A DNA stretch of 64,000 bases, taken from NCBI GenBank assembly GCA_022315425.1, contig JAIUPT010000032.1, positions 918,501 to 982,500 of the forward strand, read 5' to 3'. The notes beneath the pieces were generated by a model. It saw only the letters and a program-made list of their open reading frames with translations. It was not told the DNA's origin and ran no database searches. Both the position numbers and the translations under genes were made by a program. This document shows, piece after piece, positions 24,362 through 36,570 of this stretch. How positions within the stretch are numbered: position 1 is the first letter of the stretch; every line of letters begins with the position of its first letter. Source of the DNA: Pseudevernia furfuracea (Eukaryota > Ascomycota > Lecanoromycetes > Lecanorales > Parmeliaceae).

Positions 24362-24511
24362 TCTTGTAATGGGAGTTTTTGGTGTAGTAGAGAGGAGTGA
24401 AAGTGGGTGGACCTCAGTCCAGGCAGGCAAGTGCCCTACCCGCTACGCGTGAGAAGCTCAAAATTGAAGATGGACTGTATTCTGGGCGTATTGGTAGCGG
24501 ACGTGTCCGAG

Positions 24512-24528
24512 CGAGAGAGAGAGAGAGA
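24512..24528. repeat. (GA)n microsatellite
   Basis: A run of GA dinucleotides lies in the presumed leader of the SAT4-type kinase gene. Confidence 0.7.
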
Positions 24529-25677
24529 CCGCGAGGAGCCTTTGTTATTTTCAATTCCAAGGATCCTGCTCGGTGGAGGAGCAGCAGTGCTTTGGAGGAG
24601 CTGATGACCAATACGGGACGTGTGATTTGCAAACAGGTGGAAGGGGAGCAGCGTCTCGAGCGAAACGGGGATTTAACGGAGATGCTTTTTGGTTCTCCAA
24701 AAGGTGTGTGCAAAGATATGTATGTGTGTGGAGAGGAGAGTAGACAGACGTCGTCTGAAGCCAGTGAAAAGAGGAGGATGGACGGTTCTGGGTTTCGGTG
24801 TGGAAGTGGCTCAGTGGTATTTTGGATAGGTAAGGTAGGCGGGGGATTTGGTGTGGAGTTTATTAAATTTAATCTTCTGTTCTAGAGTATAAGAAGACAC
24901 ACACCCCAGATGTTAGTCGATTGTGGGCGGGGCAAAGATTGAGGAATGTATTGTGATCCGAGGTGGAGACATGATTTGATAGAATAATATAATGGATATA
25001 AAAAAATCTTTTTGAAGTCTTTTGCTTTGTGGAAACACAGCGAAATGTGAAGCTAGATAGGAATAGTGGTGAAGGGCGAGAAGGGGCCAAGGCGAAAGCG
25101 AAGGCAAAATGTTTGAGAGCATAATAATAAAAATCTTGTGTCAGGTGTGTCAGAGGCTTGCCTTGACTTGGCAGGCTCGCAGTTGGCCTCACCCTCTCAC
25201 CGGCCTAGGACCCCTTTTCCCTCTTCTCTCAAACAAACATATTAAATTATTAATGTTTAGAAGCGCGGCATTTTATTTTCTGAACATCTCATATCAATAA
25301 TCATATTACTGTAATTAATAATCTCGTCATGCACAAGAGAGAAAAAATCAAACACCGAAATTAAAAAAAAGAAGGAAAAACACCAGAGTCATCTCCTCGA
25401 AAAGCGATGATTTTCGTGACAAAGAATTTGTAGCCCGACTTCCCTGCTTGCTCATCACCGCCCCATTACTTACTACTGCTGTACTCTACTGCCAATAATC
25501 ATTTCATATTATGTGGGGAGTTGGACTTGACCGTACATCTATCTGCAGATCTGCACTCGCATCAGAAAGCTTGCAAGATTTCCCAATACTGCGTGCTTTC
25601 TTCACATATTCATTTGATTAAATCGCGCATACTCTACAGGCTACTCTACAGCTAACGATGCTCGTCTTCACTTTCCC

Positions 25678-25706
25678 CCTGCCCCTGCCCCTGCCCCTGC
25701 CCCTGA
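25678..25706. repeat. CCCCTG hexamer tandem repeat
   Basis: About five tandem copies of CCCCTG occur in intergenic sequence. In frame on the minus strand they give Gln-Gly or Arg-Gly dipeptides, but no gene is supported. Confidence 0.75.
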
Positions 25707-27368
25707 GGGTTCCGCCGCCTGTGTCGCCATCGCCTGGTCTTTTCATCTTCTTCCTGCTTTGTTTGTAAAGGCTTTCGAACAAATGAGAAGCTGCTGGTAA
25801 TCGAAAAGTCCTTGTCTTCATACACACGTGCCATCATAATGCTATTTGACTGGATATCTTTCCTGTCAATTTTCAATTTCCCAATTTCCAATGCCCAAGA
25901 TATCGCAATCCGGGGTCCCTTAAAAGCCTCTACCTACCGACCTATTCAGCTCCCCGCCCGGAGGACCTAAAACCGTCACACGCATATGCAACTACTCTCC
26001 GCGGCCCTCTCCCTTTCTCCCCGTCGGTAGTCCTTGCCAGCGAAGCAAAACATCAGTGACATGATGATATTTGGCAACAACCAACAAATGCTAATGGTCA
26101 ATTCGTTTTGTACCTTTCTTATCTTTGCTATGCTGTTACCCAGTTCCAGGTTCAAGTCTCGTCAGGGATCCGAGATGATGACAGCGACATCATCGCTTTC
26201 CAATCATGCGCCAGAGGAGCAGCGATTTGTGGTTTACCAACAGGATGACGGCATAAAATGGCTCAATAGTAGACGATCAATGCCCATCTCACGTCCCGTA
26301 CTGCTCTCTATGGCTCGTGTTGCCAAAACGAACGATCAATAGCATCATAGCTATCGAAAGCTAATGTTAATCACGACTACAGACAGCAACACTGTGCTGG
26401 TCTCTGGAACGTCTCTTCTTTAATCGAAATGCCTCAAAGCTCATAAGCCTCTAAACCAGGAAGCTACTCTATCCTTCTCCTTTGACGAAGCTTTGGGCTC
26501 CCTCTGCAGTCTGATAGCCGGGTCCTATTTTTCGAACTCGAGGATTGCAACGCTCCAGGCACACTCCTGAAAAACGGAAGTCGCCCTCGACGGAAGGAAA
26601 CGTTATTGCAGCAAGCTAGGGTTGAGCAAGGAAATGGTGAGCGAGCCGGAAAGGAGAGAAATCAGCATGGCGATTATTGAGCGCAGCGGACTGTTCAAGT
26701 TTATGCTCAGAAAGGGCAGGTGTTTTTTTGCTTGACAAGAAACGCGTGGGAACAAAATGGTTGATCATTCGCGAAGTCGTGTGCACAGGTGAAAGAGGAT
26801 AGATTCCATATCTTTCTTTGCCTCTCACTCCAAGAAGGATGTCTATCTACCCTCTGATATTTGGCTTCTCCCACCAACTGTCATTCCTCGGGCTTGAACA
26901 TTGAGCAAATAGACAAAGCAGTAGTAGTCTAATGACTGCTCGTAAGGTAGCTGAACCACAGAGTAAACACTTGGCACACTAGAAAACAGTGTCTTGCCAA
27001 GCAGACTCATAGATTCGTAGAGATATCAGCAGCCGGTAGGAATTGTAGAGAGATTGAGGCCAGGTGGCAGAATTTAATTGCAGAGACAAAGGGGCATGGA
27101 CTGAAATAATAATAATATTTCCACCGACAGCTGGCTTGAAGCGTCGTTCTTTGTTGCGTCTTCTGTTCACCATCTGTCGCATCGTCGCATGTTTATATTC
27201 TAATTCATTAATTTCCCTTCACGCGGCAAGCAAGCGAGATTTCTATATTTTTAATCTTGAAGCCCTAATACGAGTAGGTCGAAAGTCACAATCTGGCAAA
27301 GATGGGGGATTTCCAAGTGTTTTCCCTCATGTCTCGACTATGCGCTTGAGTGAGATTGGCCACGCACA

Positions 27369-29279
27369 ATGTGGACACGTACCTATCTGGCACTGCTGGT
27401 GGTTCGCTTGTATTTCGCTCTCCAGCCGAGCTACATTCATCCGGATGAGAATTTTCAAGGCCCAGAGGTTATCGCCGGTATGTCTCCAAGGCGGTCAAAC
27501 ATGCTTTCTCTTCTTCCTCTTCTTCCTCTTCTTCCTCCTACTCACACAAGCCTTCACCGTCTGCCGCGACCAGCGGTGAGCTTCCTACGCCAAAATGTTG
27601 TGCATTAATCAAGCCCTAGACTAGCATCTAGGCCTCAATCGATTTCTCCCCGTTGCTTTCTCCGTCCCATCTCATCAATTCAATTTCAAAACACTGACTG
27701 GTCCATTTTCAGGCAAGACTTTCTTTTTTCCTCACCATCTGACCTGGGAATTCACTACCGAGAAGCCCGTCCGGAGTGTCTTTCCACTATGGCCGGTATA
27801 CGGCCTTCCGATGGTGGTGCTCCACTGGATCTGGTCAGAAATAGGAGAAGACGAGGTTCCACCACAGGTTGTCTACTATGCGCTACGAGCCTTGATGTTC
27901 ATCTTCAGCTTCGTACTGGAAGATTGGGCAATACATGAACTCGTTCAATCTCCCCGGCATCGAAGGCTGGCCGTCACATTGGTCGCCTCCTCGTACGTGA
28001 CCTGGACGTACCAAACTCACACTTTCTCCAATTCCATCGAGACCTTGGTTGTGGCATGGAGTCTGGTCATGGTCCAGAGAATTTTGGACAATAAAGTATG
28101 TACGACACCCAGCACATAAACGAGCAAGAGTTGAAAGTGAACAGCAACGATCCTCGCTCCTTTCCTCGGCCATCCTAGGCTGCCTAATCACTTTTGGCAT
28201 CTTCAATCGTATCACTTTTCCTGCCTACCTCCTCATTCCCGGCCTCTATCTATTGCCCCATTTCCTCTGCAGGTACAATCGCTCTTCCCCCAGGAACTCG
28301 AAGTTATACTGACCTGTACAGACCCTTTTCTCTCCTCCTCCTCTCTACCGCTATCCTTTTCACAACCAGTCTCGCCATTGTCACAGACACGAGTTTCTAC
28401 CATCCCGATAGCCCACTACTGAATACTCTTCTCACCAATCCCATTTTCGCACCCCTAAACTCTCTCCTCTACAATACTCAGACCTCCAACCTCGCCACGC
28501 ATGGCCTACATCCACACTACCAACACCTCATCGTTTCTCTGCCCCTCCTCCTGGGTCCCGCCCTTTGCCTATTCTTTTCCGCCCCTATCAGAGCTGTTCC
28601 GCGTCTGCCTGTGCTGTCGGCGATGTCCGGAACACTCTTCCTCAGCTGCATACCTCACCAAGAACCACGCTTTCTACTACCTGCCGTACCACTTCTACTC
28701 TCATCAATGCACCTACCAAGATCCAGATCATTGACAAAATACTGGCTAGCAGCCTGGATAGGGTTCAACACTTTGTTCGGCGTCCTCATGGGAGTATACC
28801 ACCAAGGCGGTGTGGTCCCAGCACAAACATGGCTAGGGCAGCAGAGCGAGCTTGGTGCCAGCATGCCGGAGGTTTTGTGGTGGCGTACCTATAGTCCACC
28901 CATCTGGCTCCTGGACCACAACCCAATACGGACCACGGATCTCATGGGCATACCTTTCGCATCACTGCAAATGCAGATCGAGACAGCTCTCGGATCAGAG
29001 TGCAACACGAACAAAAGCGTTGGACTCGTTGCGCCGTATTCTAGTATCGAAATTGATGATTGGATTACAAGGAGCGCCGACGATCGGACCTTCGCGTTTG
29101 AGGATATTTGGAGGTATGGCCAACACCTGAATCTGGATGATTTGGATATAGGGAAGGAGGGAATATGGGGGACGTTAAAAAGGGTGGTAGGGAGAAGAGG
29201 GTTGATCATTTGGAAGGTTAGGAGGATGTGTGAATTTCGGACTGGTGAGGGAGTTGGATTAATGCATGGAGATTGGTAG
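27369..29279 (+). CDS. SMP3: Smp3/PIG-Z GPI mannosyltransferase IV
   Basis: Exons 27369-27477, 27713-28095, 28145-28272 and 28322-29279 give 525 residues. The N-terminus MWTRTYLALLVVRLYFAL leads to the GT22-family luminal motif SYIHPDENFQGPE, whose acidic residues are thought catalytic. Further family blocks are FFPHHLTWEFTTEKPVRSVF, SYVTWTYQTHTFSNSIET, FNRITFPAYLLIPG and IPHQEPRFLLP, with many hydrophobic segments between them. Smp3 adds the fourth, side-branch mannose to GPI precursors from dolichol-P-mannose in the ER; this step is essential in yeast. Together with PBN1 upstream it is the second GPI-mannose gene in the window. Intron 1 is long (235 bp). Confidence 0.95.
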
Positions 29280-29559
29280 ATAATAGATTTTACTGAAGAT
29301 CAAAAGATAACACCAGGATCTTTTCCAACCAAGGCCAACCGGGAATTCTAACCACATGTTCAAATCTTCATCGTATAATCATATCTATTTAGCTGCGCCC
29401 AAGCCATACCGGCACGAAGGCATAAGGCCGTTTTGACTGAATACATGCAATTGCCGGACTCGCATTGCTTTCGAAATCGGCCAATCATTATTCCCATCGG
29501 ACTTGGAGATCTCGCCGCTCAATGCATGCTAGATGTGCTTTTGGTCACCAAAGCGAGGT

Positions 29560-31201
29560 TTATTGAGCACCCCCTTCCGCGTCATCATCCGGTTGATCAA
29601 ATAGAAAATTTGCCGCCATCTCTTCGTTTTTGTCACATGCGAAGTAAGCCTGAATGACCTGATCGCGCTCGAAGCCCAGGCGACATAACTTAAGCAAATA
29701 AGCCAAAATTCTTTCATACGCAATGAGAAAAGGTATGGTAAACTTACCCTCTCAATCGCATCCCTCTCCTCCTCCGTAACACTGATCTCCTGAGCTCCAG
29801 GTGGCAGTGGCGTATCTTCCCCAGTGTCCTCGCTCAACAACTGCAGAAATTGATCTGGGTTTTCGCCAATAAGCTGCGCAAGCTGAGGATTTCCCGCACC
29901 AACCTGTTGCAAGATGGGCTCCAGCATGCGTGGCTGGGTCTGCACAATCTGACGGAGCTGCTGGAATTGGGGGTTATTGCGTAGGAAATCGAGGTTGCCG
30001 AGACCGCCAGCGCCACCTTCTGCTCCAGCTGCTGCACCAATACCGGCACCTAGGCCTGCAAGGTTAGCACTACCTGCTCCTCCAGTGCGTCCTCCACGGG
30101 CACCTCCAGCTCCGCCAGTTCGGCCGGCCTGCGCGGCTGCTTCAAAGAGATTGATTGGTTGATCGCCTTCATCGCCGGTGGCGGCAGCTGGTGTGTTGCC
30201 AGTGGCCGTGGGCGGAGAAGCTGCGGCGGGCGTACCAGCTGCACGTGCTCCTCCCGCGGCACCGCCTCTTGCTTGTGATTGCTCTCGTTGCACATTATCA
30301 GGAATGCCCTATGGGCGGTTAGCGATTGTTCAACGTTGGCTTTTCGGCAATCCAAGGACTTGCATTCAGGAGATATTCGACTGCACGGTCCGGATTGAAG
30401 AACGCTGCTCTCATTGCACGATCGATCTCAGCTCTTGGGAAGCCCATGCTCTCCATGTTCGCAATAGCTTCATCACGTTGTGCACCGAGGGTGAGAGCTG
30501 ACGGATCGTTAAAGCTTGCGCCCTCTGCCGACGCGACTGGAGCTGGGGCGGGGGCGGGGGCTGGTGATGGTGTAGATGGAGCATTTGACGTCGTATTCGA
30601 TGTGGCGGGAGCTGGAGCAGCGGGCGTCTGTGCGATCGTAGGTGCGGGTGTTGAGGGAGCTTTTGAGGTGGACGCAGAGGCTGCAGGCGCTGCTTTGGGC
30701 TAGAGCATTATCAGACTTTGTTCATGTGCTTAGACAATGTTGCACCTCCCACCTTCGATATCATGCAGACAATGAAACCTTTTTCTTCAATGTTGTACGA
30801 CTCGACAGTGTTTACATCTTGCAAGATCTTGCCTGTTCATGGAGCACATGATCAGCACGACCATTGACGACACAACAAGACCAGGCCTTCCACTTTTGAT
30901 GCATACCCGAGTAGATGAGCTTTTGCTGGCTAGCTTCCCATCCTTTCTCATTCGAAATCTTCTCTTTGACCTGCCCAATCTGTGCACAACTTCCGTGATT
31001 AGCTTGCATTCCTTAACCATTACACAGCATCTTTCGCAGAGCCACTGCCCGGCTGGTCACCGTACCGTTTCTGAAGGCTCGGCCTCGATAACAAATTTCT
31101 GCTGCTTCAGGTCCTATAATATTGGTCAGACCTCGACGCATGGATAGCAAATGGATATCCTTGATGATTCTGAGGCAAGATACCTTGAAAGTGAGCTTCA
31201 T
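29560..31201 (-). CDS. RAD23: Rad23 ubiquitin receptor, repair and proteasome shuttle
   Basis: Seven exons (31201-31184, 31113-31066, 30979-30907, 30832-30753, 30699-30364, 30308-29748, 29688-29560) give 414 residues. Domains in order are an N-terminal ubiquitin-like domain (residues 1-73; MKLTFKDLKQQKF, KLIYSGKILQD), an Ala/Pro-rich linker, UBA1 (about 143-185; NMESMGFPRAEIDRAMRAAF), the XPC/Rad4-binding STI1-like domain (about 290-345; FLRNNPQFQQLRQIV), and UBA2 at the C-terminus (ERLCRLGFERDQVIQAYFAC). Rad23 escorts ubiquitinated proteins to the proteasome and stabilises Rad4 in nucleotide-excision repair. The intron after YLLN uses a GCAAGT donor, a GC-AG intron. Confidence 0.95.
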
Positions 31202-32747
31202 CTTGCCCAACTGTGTGATATTCTCGGAGCTCTTCTGCAAGTTTCTCTCCTTCAGACCAGATCAAGATAGGGACGTTTTCAAGATATAGATACTTGGGTG
31301 AATCGTGTTGCTCAGTAATATTGAGAGTTGACAAGATAAAGAGTGGACTCTGTATGTCTTCACTTTGGTAGCACCAGTAGTGGAGAGTGGTAAGGTAGCC
31401 TGCTCAAGACTTGGCGCGCTTACGTAGCGTCTTGGCAACAGACAGCGCGGCGGATCTTCAGTCTATCCAGTGAAGGAGTGAATCATTTAACTTAACGGGA
31501 TTATCTAGATGATATATTTTTATGCCCCTCTCATCTGAGAAAGCTGTCGTCGTGGCCTCCGCCTCCTTATCCCGTCACCGCATGGAGGGGCACTGAGCTG
31601 AACAATTACCCCACCACAAATCCTGGGGTTGGTATACTAGCACGGCCATGTCTGCCGATACAGACTGAAAGATTACTTTGGCAGCAATTCAAAAGTACCT
31701 ACTCCTACCCTCCTCCAGCAGGATGTACCCGCTCACCAGTCAACCATTGTGATACAGATTGCCCAAGAGGCAAAGATACCATGCTACACGGGAAGTCATG
31801 AAAAGGCCTCTACAGGGTTTCAAAGTGGATGGAAACGTTAGGTCAGATCTTTCAAATTTGGAATATGGGTCAACACAACCCGGCCCGCCGCCAGATGCCG
31901 CACTTTAATAAGGTGCCTCGAGGCAGCTATCAATCTGCAAGCAATCGATTGGGAAGTCCGCGATTCGGACGAGCTTGAATTTGGCGGGCTAGGGCATTGC
32001 TATCGTTCTCCTCTGACGCTTTGACGTATGGCGAAGTGCATCGCTCAGCAGACTCACATTAAAGCCAAGTTCATCATGGTCCTCTATATTGGGCTTGATA
32101 TTGGATCAATGCGTTCATCGAGCGTCTGGATGACAAGCTAGCAGGGATTATATTCTGCGGGCCATACGGGTGAAAGCAGCCATGTCGCGACCGCGTGTTG
32201 ATCAGCCTTGAATCTAAGGAAGCAGATCCCTGCATCGCGTCTTGCAACCTACACAATTGTCAGATTCGCGCGCCTTGAGGGTTTTTCCCTCTTCGTTCTT
32301 CTCTTCCCACTTCGCCATTCAGTATAGACAATGGATCTGATCGATTAATCGGCCGTCCAGACTATCTGCAATTGCTTCCACCACCTCTTGAACCTCTACG
32401 AAAACTCGAAACTCTTTACCTTACCACATGAAACCTGGACCCTATAATCTCCACTACCACGACTATCCCACTTCCTTCCATTGAGTGCTCTACTCTTCTT
32501 TGACCATTCAAAGAATGAACCACAATCCCAGTTGACTATTCGATTGACTCTAATACCTTCCCGCCCCATCTTCTCACTCACCATACCAGAGCAAACTCAT
32601 CTGCAAGAGCCAGCTGCTTCCACCGTCCCTCTTTGGGAAAATTTCGATTCAGCTGACGCTCCACTGAGCCATCGAGCACTCTCGACTTCCCGGCAACCTT
32701 CCAAGAAGTATCGTGCAGAAGGCCCTTTAAGGGACGCCAAAGACACA
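31202..32747. promoter_or_regulatory. Divergent spacer, RAD23 and 4-TM gene
   Basis: This 1.5-kb region lies between outward genes. The plus-strand frame of the 4-TM protein extends back to 32481 without an upstream ATG. No RNA gene or coding pattern is recognised in the rest. Confidence 0.35.
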
Positions 32748-34247
32748 ATGGCTCGGCAAGTCGCGTCCACAGTCGTCGGTGTTTTCGCCCTTCTACTAGG
32801 CCTCGTCACGGCCATCTTGATAATCATCCTAGCTGGGTCTTTGATTTCAGATCACGGAGAACCTTATGCTTTTCTTTTGACTGCAGCTGTAATACAATTT
32901 CTTTCATGCGGGAGCCTAGCGATGCTTATTTACCACAAACTTCGCTATGATCAGAAAATTGCGCTGCAAACACGGCAAAACTTCGAGCGCATTATTCTAC
33001 TCGGAGTTCTGCCGACTTTGGTAGCTAATGTGGTTGTTGGGGCTGCACTGGGATGGGCCGAGGCTAGAATTGTAGGAAAAGCTCTATCCATCTCGGGGCT
33101 TTCTGTATCGGTCTTCTTGACAATCATTTTTGTCGTCTGGGGGTTCTCTATCGGAGCTCACGTTCTCTGCTACTCACATTTCGCTTGGTTTGGGCGGCCT
33201 ACGCGGAACACATCGCCCCCAAGATTTGCTATGGAGGAAGCGCTGGATGAAGCACCGCAGGAAATGAGAGAGGCTAGCCGATCAGCGACTGCCACTACCC
33301 TTCAATCGAATCCCTTCCACGAGCAACTGTCTTCGTCGCTGCCCTCTTTGATAGCTTCGGATGGTACAAGCTCGCCTCGCTCTTCTTTCTCAACCACACA
33401 GCGTCCATCGTCTTCAAGGCGAGGTCTACTCATTCGTCAGCACTCGTATACACGTCAATCACGACGATCTTCTTCGGAGGGCCCATCGGGACGACCCTCC
33501 CAGGACGAAGGCTTTGACTCTTGGGATACCTCCGGAGTATCTTCGCACATTCGAGAAACAGTGCTTCAGTCTAAACCTATGATAAAGGGCTCAGGTTTAG
33601 CACCTATACCTGGAAGTCGATCGCCATCGCCAGCAAAAGCGCTTGAGGGACCGTTTTTCCAGTCGAGCCCATCAATGAGCCCACCTGGAAGCCCGTTGCC
33701 CCAACCAAGTGTCTCACGGCCAAATTCTCCTCCTTCGAGCCCTTCAGAGCTGCCCAACTTTACTACTATGTTCCCTCCGTCATCCAATCCGCCACCCACT
33801 AGCCCGCTACAGCGTAACTTCTCTCGACCAGGCTCTCGTTCAGGACCCATATCCCGCTCGGGAACCATCTCACACTCACGGCCAGGCTCTCGCTCAAGAG
33901 CGCCGAGTGAGGAGATGAATATTCATCCTCTATTCAGGACCTGCAGTCCAATACCTTCTCCTGGTGCATCACCAGGGACGATTGTCACTGCTGCTCCAGA
34001 AGCAGGCCAACTGATTGATGGACGCATGTTGAAACGCATGAGGTCTAGGTCTGGCAGCCTGCCTTCGAGTCCGAGCCCATTGATTCGCTCAGAGAGCTCT
34101 CCAGACATCCGAGTTTTGGGAGACCCACCTTCAACAAGCCAGGATGCGCCTCCGGTGCCTTGTCTGGCTGGCTTTGAGCCGGGTCCGAGTCAGCATAGAA
34201 TGAAACGATCTGCGTCATTTCAGTCAAGTATTGATGGGTTAATGTAG
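32748..34247 (+). CDS. Unknown 4-TM protein with Ser/Pro-rich tail
   Basis: This intronless frame gives 499 residues from the first in-frame ATG (CACAATGG context). Four hydrophobic segments fill the first 150 residues: VVGVFALLLGLVTAILIIIL, FLLTAAVIQFLSCGSLAML, IILLGVLPTLVANVVVGAAL and VFLTIIFVVWGFSIGAHVL. The remaining 350 residues are a disordered cytosolic-type tail full of SP, SRSG and RPGSRS motifs, probable kinase and 14-3-3 target sites. The tandem-like GSRS/SRPGS units cluster around residues 365-390. I do not recognise a named family; four-span fungal plasma-membrane or endosomal proteins with phospho-tails are a plausible class. Function unknown. Confidence 0.75.
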   Translation: MARQVASTVVGVFALLLGLVTAILIIILAGSLISDHGEPYAFLLTAAVIQFLSCGSLAMLIYHKLRYDQKIALQTRQNFERIILLGVLPTLVANVVVGAALGWAEARIVGKALSISGLSVSVFLTIIFVVWGFSIGAHVLCYSHFAWFGRPTRNTSPPRFAMEEALDEAPQEMREASRSATATTLQSNPFHEQLSSSLPSLIASDGTSSPRSSFSTTQRPSSSRRGLLIRQHSYTRQSRRSSSEGPSGRPSQDEGFDSWDTSGVSSHIRETVLQSKPMIKGSGLAPIPGSRSPSPAKALEGPFFQSSPSMSPPGSPLPQPSVSRPNSPPSSPSELPNFTTMFPPSSNPPPTSPLQRNFSRPGSRSGPISRSGTISHSRPGSRSRAPSEEMNIHPLFRTCSPIPSPGASPGTIVTAAPEAGQLIDGRMLKRMRSRSGSLPSSPSPLIRSESSPDIRVLGDPPSTSQDAPPVPCLAGFEPGPSQHRMKRSASFQSSIDGLM

Positions 34248-34866
34248 TAGATTTTGTTACGAGTTACGAATTAGTACATGTGTATAATGCGCATCAGTAG
34301 ACGGAAAGGGCTGACCCTTTGGGACTAAAAGCGATGGAAGTGAATTGGAACGCTAGCAAGTATGAAGTTACATGAATAGCAATCTTTTGACGTTGCCATC
34401 CTATTGACAGCGACAAACATCATATTGTCGACCAGCCACTTTCGCTCAACACACAGAACATTTAGAACGTGCTCGAACAATCGTGCTGCTCGTTTAAAGA
34501 TCTTCGTTCGTACCTGTTCTCGAATTACAATTTATTTCCATTACAAAACATCGCCTCGTACATCAACGTAAAATCCTTAACAGTTCTTTTCCCGATACTA
34601 CAGAGCGTATACAGCTGGTCTCGAAGCTTCTGCAACACCCAAAACAATCCCAGTATGTATTTCCTGTGGTTTTTTGCCTCGTGCCGTGGTTCAAGCCTCA
34701 CTGTCCACACCATTGCATCAGCTTGTTCTTCGGTGTGCTCGCCATATTTCCTACATCTCAGGCATGCTCTCAGCCTCGTTGCCAGGGCCCCTACCCTCTG
34801 ATTTCTTTGTTCAGGAACATCGTTCGTGGCGAGACTGGTCCATTCGCTGACCATTCTGATACAGAG
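34248..34866. other. Spacer between two plus-strand genes
   Basis: This 619-bp stretch should hold the 3' UTR of the 4-TM gene and the promoter of the coiled-coil gene. No other feature is seen. Confidence 0.4.
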
Positions 34867-35747
34867 ATGGCTCCCAAAAAGGCCAAGAAGAAGGCCGCTG
34901 GACCGGCTAAGACCCCACGCACTATTGCAAGATCCGCTGAAATGGAGGCGAGACTCAACCGCATTGGGGAGCTGAAAGAGAAATTCGCGGGTGTTGCTAA
35001 GGCTCTGAGACCAGCATTGGCCGAAATGGCGGGGCGGACTTCCCAGCGACTGAGCCACCCTACGTATCACAAAGACGGACGCCGCAAAGCACAATACGAC
35101 GCTCTTGTTGTGAAACTCGAGGAGGTCCGAGATTCGAACATTGCACGCCGCGTTGTCTATCATGAGACCCATCAAGAGTTGAAGGCGACATCAGTGCAGC
35201 ATGAGACACTTCAGGAGATGACCAGGATCGAGAACCAATATAGGGTAATTGATCTTTCTTGAATCATGACAGCAAACATTCGACTAATCGTGCCCAACAG
35301 AAGAAGGTTGATGAGATGCGTGAGAGCAGCCTCGCCCACGTAAGACTCTCTTACATGACGGAGATAGCGACTGGAGCGGGCGCCAAGCTCGATAATCTCG
35401 GACAAGGCTCCACCAGACGTGTTGACAGAAGCCCCGACGGGAATGATATCGTCGGGTACAAAGAGACAGAAGCGAGCAAGAATCAACATTTCCATTGGAG
35501 CACCAAGGTCATGTGGGACGATTGGATGGATAGAATGCATGCCAATTCGGATACGGCTAGCCAGTGCCGCATCCTTCCTCGTCCATACGATGACATTCAA
35601 GCTGAAATGATTGAGTCAGGCGCGAAGGGCCATAGGATGCAGTTGCACGGTGAGCCGGAGGACAAGAGACCGGACAGCACTTGGGTCGGAGGGATTGGGA
35701 ATTTGACGTACTTTGAGGCCGGGGAGGGTCAGGTGGGAATGGCTTGA
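34867..35747 (+). CDS. Unknown basic coiled-coil protein
   Basis: Exons 34867-35244 and 35301-35747 give 274 residues. The N-terminus is very basic (MAPKKAKKKAAGPAKTPR) and could be a nuclear signal or DNA/RNA-binding tail. A predicted coiled coil rich in Glu, Arg and His follows to about residue 140 (ARLNRIGELKEKFA; VQHETLQEMTRIENQYRKKV). The C-terminal half is polar, with a Trp/Asp cluster (KVMWDDWMDRMHANSD). I find no known domain. The start is chosen because the ATG has good context (ACAGAGATGG), while the upstream extension is Cys/His/Pro-rich and non-conserved in style. Function unknown. Confidence 0.65.
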
Positions 35748-36570
35748 GGAAGGGATAGCATTGAGGCAGTCGGATCAGAGAGGAAGGACCAAGGAATTTC
35801 AAGGCAGAGAAATAATGAAAGGTGTGCGCGAGCATTATTCGCTAAATTTAGAGATCTCCCTTACCGCACCTACACTCAATTTGCGCATCTCATGGTCCTT
35901 GAGGAGGTAGTTGATGGTCGGTTAGGCCAATAGATTCTTGCGCGCGTCTTTGTTTAAGGTAAGGTAGTTGCGAACTCATACGAGTAGCTGAAGGTAATCT
36001 CACTTCCTCAGGATATGATTATATTATTCTGGAGTCCTACCGCAGTCCTCACATACATATAGCGTATCTAAGATACATTGAATAGTTACTCGTATTACTC
36101 GTAGGTACGAGTACAACAATATTTCATAATCGAGGATTCGGATTGTTCAAGGAAAAGGAGGGAAGATGATGACTCTTGCTCACAGTCAATAATTAATGTT
36201 ATTTAATATTATTCAATATCATTTTGACTGTTTTTTAAAGACGGAAGATTGGTCTCTGTGAGTCGGTGAATGGGTGAGTCTATGAAGTCTGTGACTCAGA
36301 CCCCTCGCAGTTCTCTTGGCAATCAGATTGGAAGAAGCTGCCTTATGGATAAAAATTAAATACCCTCATATGAACCTTAGACATCTCCTCTCTAACAAAA
36401 ATTCTACTCGGGCTTTCTCTTCATATTCTTCATATTAATAACCATTCTCAGGTCTGACGTTGGAAAATCGTCACCTCTTTCTCCTTGTTCCCTACTGTAA
36501 GAGCAACTTCCTCTTCGCCTCCACGCTTAAATTTCGAGACCAACTTTTACCCCGGTTTACAACCCCCACC
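35748..36570. promoter_or_regulatory. AT-rich spacer upstream of TIF6
   Basis: This 823-bp region contains clustered TACGAGTA/TACTCGTA words near 35979, 36087, 36096 and 36106, and A/T-rich sequence with ATTTAATATTATTCAATAT near 36200. It likely includes the TIF6 promoter. Confidence 0.4.

Larger units (their letters stand above)
24362..27368. other. Gene-poor 3-kb divergent region
   Basis: This is the longest non-coding stretch, between the SAT4-type kinase (minus) and SMP3 (plus). It holds a (GA)n run near 24512-24528, A/T-rich sequence near 25240-25330, five CCCCTG hexamers near 25678-25706 and scattered short ORFs with no family signal. It may contain long 5' leaders, as fungal kinase genes often do, or an unrecognised non-coding RNA. 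I see no supported gene. Confidence 0.4.

Noticed and set aside
24397..24885. 162-codon plus-strand frame
   Set aside because: It covers a GA microsatellite, is Arg/Ser/Gly-rich without a domain, and lies in the kinase leader region.
26034..26342. 102-codon frame with a short hydrophobic start
   Set aside because: There is no family signal, no supporting splice structure, and the start is ambiguous.
34525..35175. 216-codon minus-strand frame
   Set aside because: It is antisense to the coiled-coil gene and its codons mirror that frame.
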